From: DAOUMF01 sp034408935
GTDB lineage: Bacteria > Chloroflexota > Dehalococcoidia > SM23-28-2 > RBG-16-64-32
Assembly (NCBI GenBank): GCA_034408935.1
Contig: DAOUMV010000006.1
Coordinates: forward strand, 1-64,000
Length of the DNA stretch: 64,000 nt
Direction: 5' to 3'
In this document: piece by piece, positions 59,887-64,000 of the stretch
Position numbering within the stretch: the first letter of the stretch is position 1
How the letters are laid out: every line of letters starts with the position of its first letter
Notes under the pieces: generated by a model
Seen by the model: only the letters and a program-made list of their open reading frames with translations
Told to the model about the DNA's origin: nothing
Databases searched by the model: none
Position numbers and translations under genes: made by a program

Positions 59887-60555
59887 CTACTTGCCCTCCT
59901 CGCTCTTAGCCGCCACCACGAGCGTCAGGCCGCCGAGAAGGCTCGTCTCCACCGCGTGGATGGCGAACCCCGTCCGGGCAACCTTGTCCTCGAGGCCCGC
60001 CACTGCCCTGGTGGTGGTCTGAGTGAGGATATACGTCAGCACTACCAGAGGAAGCCGTAGCACCCGGCTCAGCAGGCGGAGCGGCCAGCTCCGCGGAACG
60101 ACCTCGTCCGCGATGACCAAACGGCCGCCATCACGAAGCAGGCGGTGACACTCCCGTAGGACAAAGCCCTGCTCGTCCTCCGACAGTTCGCTGAACACCA
60201 GGCTGCTCACTATCACGTCGAAACTTCCCTCCGGGAACGCCTCGTCCAGGTCGATAGCGGACATCTCCCTCAGTTCAACCTGGTCTTGCAGGCCCGCCGC
60301 CTCCACCTTTTCTCTCGCCATGTCCAGCATCTGGGGCGAGATATCTATGCCGGTGACCCGAGCCGCCTTTCCAGCGCAGCGGAGCGCCAGCGAGCCGGTC
60401 CCGCAGCCGACGTCGAGGACGCGCTCGCCGTCCCCCACCTGCTCCGCCATCCGCTCATGCACCCGCCCGATCCGGCCCAGAGAAAGGAGCCGGATACCCA
60501 AGTCATAGCGCCGAGGCGCCGACTCCAGCAGTCGCATCAGGACGAACGTGCTCAT
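59887..60555 (-). CDS. cpaM: Corrinoid protein-associated methyltransferase (CpaM-like)
   Basis: A 222-residue class I SAM methyltransferase. The N-terminus MSTFVLMRLLESAPRRYDLGIRLLSLGRI fits what I recall of the CpaM family, named for its link to corrinoid proteins. Motif I is VLDVGCGTGSLAL, motif II region GIDISPQMLDMA, and IVSSLVFSELSEDEQGFVL and LRDGGRLVIADEVVPRSW complete the fold. A hydrophobic stretch near 175-195 (LPLVVLTYILTQTTT) may contact the membrane or the partner. Its ATG overlaps the tetR stop (ATGA) and its stop lies 2 bases before the HgcAB-like start, so all three are co-translated. It may load a methyl group onto the corrinoid; that is inferred. Confidence 0.83.
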   Translation of the reverse strand: MSTFVLMRLLESAPRRYDLGIRLLSLGRIGRVHERMAEQVGDGERVLDVGCGTGSLALRCAGKAARVTGIDISPQMLDMAREKVEAAGLQDQVELREMSAIDLDEAFPEGSFDVIVSSLVFSELSEDEQGFVLRECHRLLRDGGRLVIADEVVPRSWPLRLLSRVLRLPLVVLTYILTQTTTRAVAGLEDKVARTGFAIHAVETSLLGGLTLVVAAKSEEGK

Positions 60556-61172
60556 CTCGCACCCGCCGACCGCGCCCGCTGAGCGGCACCGTCGAGGAAC
60601 GTCATCACAGCCAGGTCGGGGATCTCCTCTAGGTCGGGCCAGTTCCCCCCGGAGCCCCAGTACTGCACGTACAACAGCGCCAGGATCCCCACGAACAGCA
60701 GTGCCAGCTCGCGGAGCGGCCGGTCGTTCCGCACCTCTCCCCCCACCATGCCCTCCGCCAGGATCTCCTCGACCTTCTCCAAGAAGGGGGCAAGGTGCTC
60801 CACGACTAGAGGATAGGTCTCCTTTCGGAAACTCATCACCTCCCGTATCAGAACCTTCTGGAAGCCTTCGTCTTGGCGAAGTATCGCCACGTCGGCGGCG
60901 GCCAGCGTCGTGAGACGTTCTCTCGTCGAGGCACTCGGCTCGGCGGCAGAGTAGCGCTGCACTGCACGCCGACAGCCCTCGGCCAGAACCTCGGCGAACA
61001 GGTCCTCCTTGCTCCGGAAGTAGTTGTACAAGGTGCCTTTTGCGAAGCCGGCGTCTAGAGAGATCGCGTCGACGTTTGCGCCTTCAAGTCCGTTGCGGGC
61101 GAAATGCCGGGCCGCCGTCTCCAGTAGCCGCGCTCTCACCGATTCCTTTGCTGAGGCGCTGATGCGGGACAT
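60552..61172 (-). CDS. TetR-family transcriptional regulator
   Basis: A 206-residue regulator. The N-terminal helix-turn-helix (about 10-60) reads ARLLETAARHFARNGLEGANV, then AGFAKGTLYNYFRSKEDLFAEVL, the classic TetR recognition region. The C-terminal all-helical ligand domain follows. The gene is first of a three-gene run with cpaM and the HgcAB-like fusion, with a 4-base overlap, and a 26-bp inverted repeat lies 12 bases upstream of its start. It probably represses its own operon until an unknown ligand binds. Confidence 0.9.
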   Translation of the reverse strand: MSRISASAKESVRARLLETAARHFARNGLEGANVDAISLDAGFAKGTLYNYFRSKEDLFAEVLAEGCRRAVQRYSAAEPSASTRERLTTLAAADVAILRQDEGFQKVLIREVMSFRKETYPLVVEHLAPFLEKVEEILAEGMVGGEVRNDRPLRELALLFVGILALLYVQYWGSGGNWPDLEEIPDLAVMTFLDGAAQRARSAGAR

Positions 61173-61184
61173 GGCTCATGCTCT

Positions 61185-61210
61185 AATATGGGTGACTCCT
61201 CACCCACATT
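61185..61210 (-). promoter_or_regulatory. Predicted TetR operator (11-bp inverted repeat)
   Basis: Half-sites AATATGGGTGA (61185-61195) and TCACCCACATT (61200-61210) are separated by CTCC and match at 10 of 11 positions. The repeat sits 12 bases upstream of the tetR start, where a repressor would block transcription initiation. Confidence 0.68.
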
Positions 61211-61308
61211 AATAAACCAGAGCGCCTGCCGTCAAGCCCTTGTCCCAGCGCTTGCGCGGCTGGGGCGCGATGCGGATGACAACGAGACCGAGGCGCGGGA
61301 TGCCCAGC

Positions 61309-62544
61309 CTACTCGTATACCTTCTCGCCTTCTACCTCGGCGTCTGGCGCGTCCGCCTCCACGTCGCGCACCGGCGCGGCCATGCCCAGCTCGTTGTAGT
61401 ACTCATGCTGGATCAGGAGGTTCATGATCTCGTTGGTGCCGGTCCAGATCATCGAGAGCCGCGCATCGCGCAGGAGCCGCTCGATGGGATAGACGTTGGT
61501 GTAGCCGATGCCACCCATGATCTGCATGGCGTGGTTGATGACCTCCCAGCCTGTGTCGGTGGCGAACTTCTTCGCCTCCGATACCAGACGGCGGGCGCGG
61601 CCCGGCTCGTCGCCGCAGTCGACGGCGCGGGCGGCGGTTTCGACCAGGGCGCGGGCAGCGTCGAGGAGGGTGATGCTGTCGGCCACCTTGAAGCTGACCG
61701 CCTCGAAGCGACGGATCTTCTGGCCGAATGCCTTGCGCTGGTTGCTGTAGCGGGCGGCGATCTCCAGGGCCGCCCGGGCGCCCCCCAGGGTGCCGGCCGC
61801 GCTGGTCATCCGCTCCGGGATCATCATCTGGTTGAAGACCAGGGCTCCATGATGGTCTCCACCGATGACGTTCTCGGCAGGCACACGGACATCTCGGAAA
61901 TAGACCCGGCCGGTGCCTCCGCCGCGCATGCCCAGGAGGCCGTACACGTGCTGGACCTCTACGTCCGGCCCGCGCTCCACGATGAAAGCGCTGAGCGACT
62001 CGTGGGAGGGGGCATCCTCTTGAGTCCGGGCGTACACCAGGAAGTAGTCTGCGCCCTCGGCGCCGACGATGAAGCGCTTCCGGCCGTTGAGCACCCAGGT
62101 GTCGCCATCGCGGCGGGCGACGGTCGTTGCACCGAAGAAGTCGGAGCCGCCGCGGGGCTCCGTGAGGGCCTCGGCGACGGTGAGCTTGCCTTCCAGGACG
62201 GGTCGCAGCCAGCGCTCCTTCTGCTCGGGCGTGCCGAAGACGTTGAGTCCCTCGCCAACAATGCTCACCAGGCTGTACAGGCAGGGGAGGCTGGTGCTGA
62301 GCACCCCGATCTCCTCCAGGGCCACGATCTCGTCAGCCCAGCCGAGCCCGCGTCCACCGTACTCCTCGTCGAAGCGCAGCCCCAGGAGCCGGTGGCGAGC
62401 GGCGGCCTCAAGGAACTCGCGGGGGTAGGATACCTTTCCCGCGTCCATGTCCAGGATAAGCTGTCGCGGCACCTCGTCGCGGACGAAGGCCCGCACCTCG
62501 TCCCGCAGGTCCCTACGAACGTCTGTAAGCAAAGCGTCTTGCAT
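61309..62544 (-). CDS. Acyl-CoA dehydrogenase
   Basis: A 411-residue flavoenzyme of the acyl-CoA dehydrogenase family, oxidising acyl-CoA to enoyl-CoA with FAD and passing electrons to ETF. N-terminal helical domain: RDLRDEVRAFVRDEVPRQLI; middle beta domain: VAEALTEPRGGSDFFGATTVARRDGDTWVLNGRKRFI; C-terminal: RFEAVSFKVADSITLLDAARALV, and QIMGGIGYTNVYPIERLLRDARLSMIWTGTNEIMNLLI with the family signature and the Glu that is often the catalytic base. GGAGGGGAG precedes the ATG. It lies upstream of tetR on the same strand, but the operator between them suggests a separate transcript. Confidence 0.92.
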   Translation of the reverse strand: MQDALLTDVRRDLRDEVRAFVRDEVPRQLILDMDAGKVSYPREFLEAAARHRLLGLRFDEEYGGRGLGWADEIVALEEIGVLSTSLPCLYSLVSIVGEGLNVFGTPEQKERWLRPVLEGKLTVAEALTEPRGGSDFFGATTVARRDGDTWVLNGRKRFIVGAEGADYFLVYARTQEDAPSHESLSAFIVERGPDVEVQHVYGLLGMRGGGTGRVYFRDVRVPAENVIGGDHHGALVFNQMMIPERMTSAAGTLGGARAALEIAARYSNQRKAFGQKIRRFEAVSFKVADSITLLDAARALVETAARAVDCGDEPGRARRLVSEAKKFATDTGWEVINHAMQIMGGIGYTNVYPIERLLRDARLSMIWTGTNEIMNLLIQHEYYNELGMAAPVRDVEADAPDAEVEGEKVYE

Positions 62545-62554
62545 GATCTCCCCT

Positions 62555-62567
62555 CCTCAGTCTGAGG
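62555..62567 (-). promoter_or_regulatory. Perfect short palindrome before the acyl-CoA dehydrogenase gene
   Basis: CCTCAG-T-CTGAGG, a 6-1-6 perfect inverted repeat, ends about 10 bases upstream of the ATG at 62544 and touches the ribosome-binding site. It could be an operator or a translation-affecting hairpin, or chance. Confidence 0.3.
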
Positions 62568-62777
62568 ATGTACCGTACTCGTCTCCTGGCCATTGTATGG
62601 CGAAAGTCGCCCGACGCAAAATCAGGCGAGCGTCTTCTCCCACCTGACCTCGTGCAGCCACGCGTCTCTTTCGAATCCCCGCGGCATCATCTCCTCACGG
62701 TTCGAGAACACGAATCTCCTGCCCGCCAACATCTGTCGTTACACATAGTGCGCTCTGGCGTCAGCCCCGGCTGCTCG

Positions 62778-64000
62778 CTATTGTCGTCGACCTTTTCGGG
62801 CCGACCAGCCGTCCTCCGCTTGCATCGCACCACGCACGGCCTGAACGAAGGCGAAGCGCAGTGGCTCCGGCGGCAATGGAATAACCCTCCGGTTGACGAA
62901 AGGCAGCTCGGTGAGCTCCGACCGCTCCTCCCGGGCCAGGTCTCGCAGGATCTGTCCAGCCATGGTTCCCAGAGGCACACCCCATCCCATGTATCCCAGG
63001 CTGTACATCACGCGTCGGTCCTTGCCCAGGTAGCCGGTGGCAGGTAAGAAGTCGATTGGGAACGACACAGGGCCGCCCCAGTGGTGAGCGGTACGGACGC
63101 CAGCCAGGCTGGGGAATACCTCAGCGATCCTCTTCTCCAGGAGTCGGCGAGCCGGCTGGTGCTGGCCGTGATCGAGACCACCGCCGTAGAAGTAGGCAAT
63201 ATCCCCGACCCCCACCCGCAATCGATTGTCCAGCGTCAGTCGGTAGCCGAAAGCAATCCGCCTCGCATCATAGATCCAGTGGCGCCGCCGCCAGCCGATG
63301 GCAGCGATTTGCTCTTCCGTCAGTGGCTCGGTTGCCACAGCGTAGACGAACAGCGGCAGGGCTTTGGCGCGCAGTTGCCGAATCCGGCCCGAGAAAGCGT
63401 TGGTGGCCAGCACGACCTTGCCCGCGGCCACACTGCCACGAGGCGTCTCCAGTCGCAACCTCGGCTGGGTATGAAGCGCCTCGACTGGGGTGCCCTCGTA
63501 GATCTCAGCCCCTGCGCCCTCCGCCATGCCCTTCATGCCTCGCACCAGCTTCAGCGGGTTGAACACGCGACAACGCTCTTCAATGCCCGCGAGGAAAAGG
63601 GGTGAGCTCAGCTCACTCCGCACCTCCTCCCCTTCGAGCCACCGGGCTTCTTCTATGCCGAGCCGATGGACTATGCGCATTTCAGCCTGGACGCGCTTGA
63701 CCTCTGCCGGATTGCAGGCCACCATCAGCAAACCACTGTCCGCGTAGTCGCAGTCGATGTCATGCTCCTTGATCAGCTCGCCCACATGGTCGACTGCGCG
63801 AACCATGAACCTGTGAGCAGCGCGGGCACCCTCCAGGCCCAATCGCCGCACAAGGGACGACAGACCCATCCCCAACTGCGGCTTCAGGCAACCGCCGTTG
63901 CGGCCGCTTGCCCCATACCCCACGAAGTCCGATTCGAGGACGACAACACGTAGAGAGGGATCGGAACGGCGAAGGTAGTAGGCGGTGGAGAGACCCGTGT
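62778..64000 (-). CDS. FAD-dependent DAO-family oxidoreductase, 5' end outside window
   Basis: Paralogue of the product of 47924-49279. The frame is open to the window edge; upstream of the MGYGASGRNGG segment it reads TGLSTAYYLRRSDPSLRVVVLESDF, so the ATG-like codon at 63923 is internal. Visible parts are about 407 residues: VGYGASGRNGGCLKPQLGMG, VLATNAFSGRIRQLRAKALP, HHWGGPVSFPIDFLPATGYLG and SLGYMGWGVPLGTMAGQILRDL. It ends EPLRFAFVQAVRGAMQAEDGWSARKG, very like its paralogue. The substrate is unknown but is probably an amine or amino acid. Confidence 0.87.
   Translation of the reverse strand, partial: TGLSTAYYLRRSDPSLRVVVLESDFVGYGASGRNGGCLKPQLGMGLSSLVRRLGLEGARAAHRFMVRAVDHVGELIKEHDIDCDYADSGLLMVACNPAEVKRVQAEMRIVHRLGIEEARWLEGEEVRSELSSPLFLAGIEERCRVFNPLKLVRGMKGMAEGAGAEIYEGTPVEALHTQPRLRLETPRGSVAAGKVVLATNAFSGRIRQLRAKALPLFVYAVATEPLTEEQIAAIGWRRRHWIYDARRIAFGYRLTLDNRLRVGVGDIAYFYGGGLDHGQHQPARRLLEKRIAEVFPSLAGVRTAHHWGGPVSFPIDFLPATGYLGKDRRVMYSLGYMGWGVPLGTMAGQILRDLAREERSELTELPFVNRRVIPLPPEPLRFAFVQAVRGAMQAEDGWSARKGRRQ

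Noticed and set aside
62640..62760. Possible tRNA because of a TTCGAATCCCCG-like stretch
   Set aside because: No acceptor stem, D-arm or anticodon arm could be paired around it on either strand.

Overview
This is a high-GC bacterial window dominated by one large cell-surface polysaccharide locus, followed by a block of ordinary metabolic and redox genes. No rRNA, tRNA, CRISPR array, transposase or phage gene was recognised. The organism is probably a Chloroflexota or actinobacterial-type lineage, perhaps from a metagenome. The reasons are the very GC-rich codon use, frequent GTG/TTG starts, secreted proteins with 'GYWLVASDGG' repeats, Tat- and Sec-exported peptidoglycan enzymes, and the absence of any outer-membrane export component. 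This assignment is an inference; no marker gene fixes the phylum.

Layout. (1) 1-3900: the tail of a secreted protein, an APS kinase (cysC) divergent from a LysR regulator, and a secreted delta-60-repeat protein with a good sigma70-type promoter. (2) 4065-8389 (+): two alkaline-phosphatase-superfamily enzymes and a flippase-like membrane protein. (3) 8541-31891 (-): a long glycan locus. Read in transcription order it holds a methyltransferase, a tandem GT4-GT4 protein, a YfhO-type membrane protein, a GT4, gmd, a GT2, rmlABCD, a mono-topic sugar-phosphate transferase, a GT4, a WecG/TagA-type transferase, UDP-sulfoquinovose synthase (sqdB), a nucleotide-sugar epimerase, a DUF2304-GT2 protein, and a 1102-residue membrane-protein/sulfatase fusion. 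Decayed gene fragments flank the YfhO gene. (4) 32340-39472: three secreted proteins (a YVTN propeller, a PGRP-type amidase and a lytic-transglycosylase-like protein) that all end in the same 42-residue repeat array. (5) 39968-47278: a second, inverted copy of the methyltransferase + tandem-GT4 pair, a GT-C-like membrane protein, and a Wzm/Wzt ABC exporter. (6) 47530-64000: a zinc-ribbon protein, two paralogous DAO-family oxidoreductases (one cut by the window end), a metallophosphoesterase lipoprotein, citramalate synthase, an EamA transporter, a sulfatase, hemerythrin, PurU, a lipoprotein, an HgcAB-like corrinoid/ferredoxin fusion with its associated methyltransferase and a TetR regulator, and an acyl-CoA dehydrogenase.

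How it works together. Regions 2-5 supply dTDP-L-rhamnose, a GDP-4-keto-6-deoxymannose sugar and UDP-sulfoquinovose, a lipid-linked initiating transferase, many glycosyltransferases and an ABC exporter. This is consistent with a rhamnose-containing, possibly sulfonated surface glycan. The sulfatases and APS kinase add to the sulfur theme.

The observation most worth following is the tetR-cpaM-hgcAB-like cluster at 58706-61172. It encodes a membrane corrinoid protein with an HgcA-type Cys motif fused to an HgcB-like two-cluster ferredoxin, and a 26-bp inverted repeat lies just upstream of tetR. Next are the membrane/sulfatase fusion, the shared repeat module on unrelated enzymes, and the large inverted duplication centred near 36 kb.
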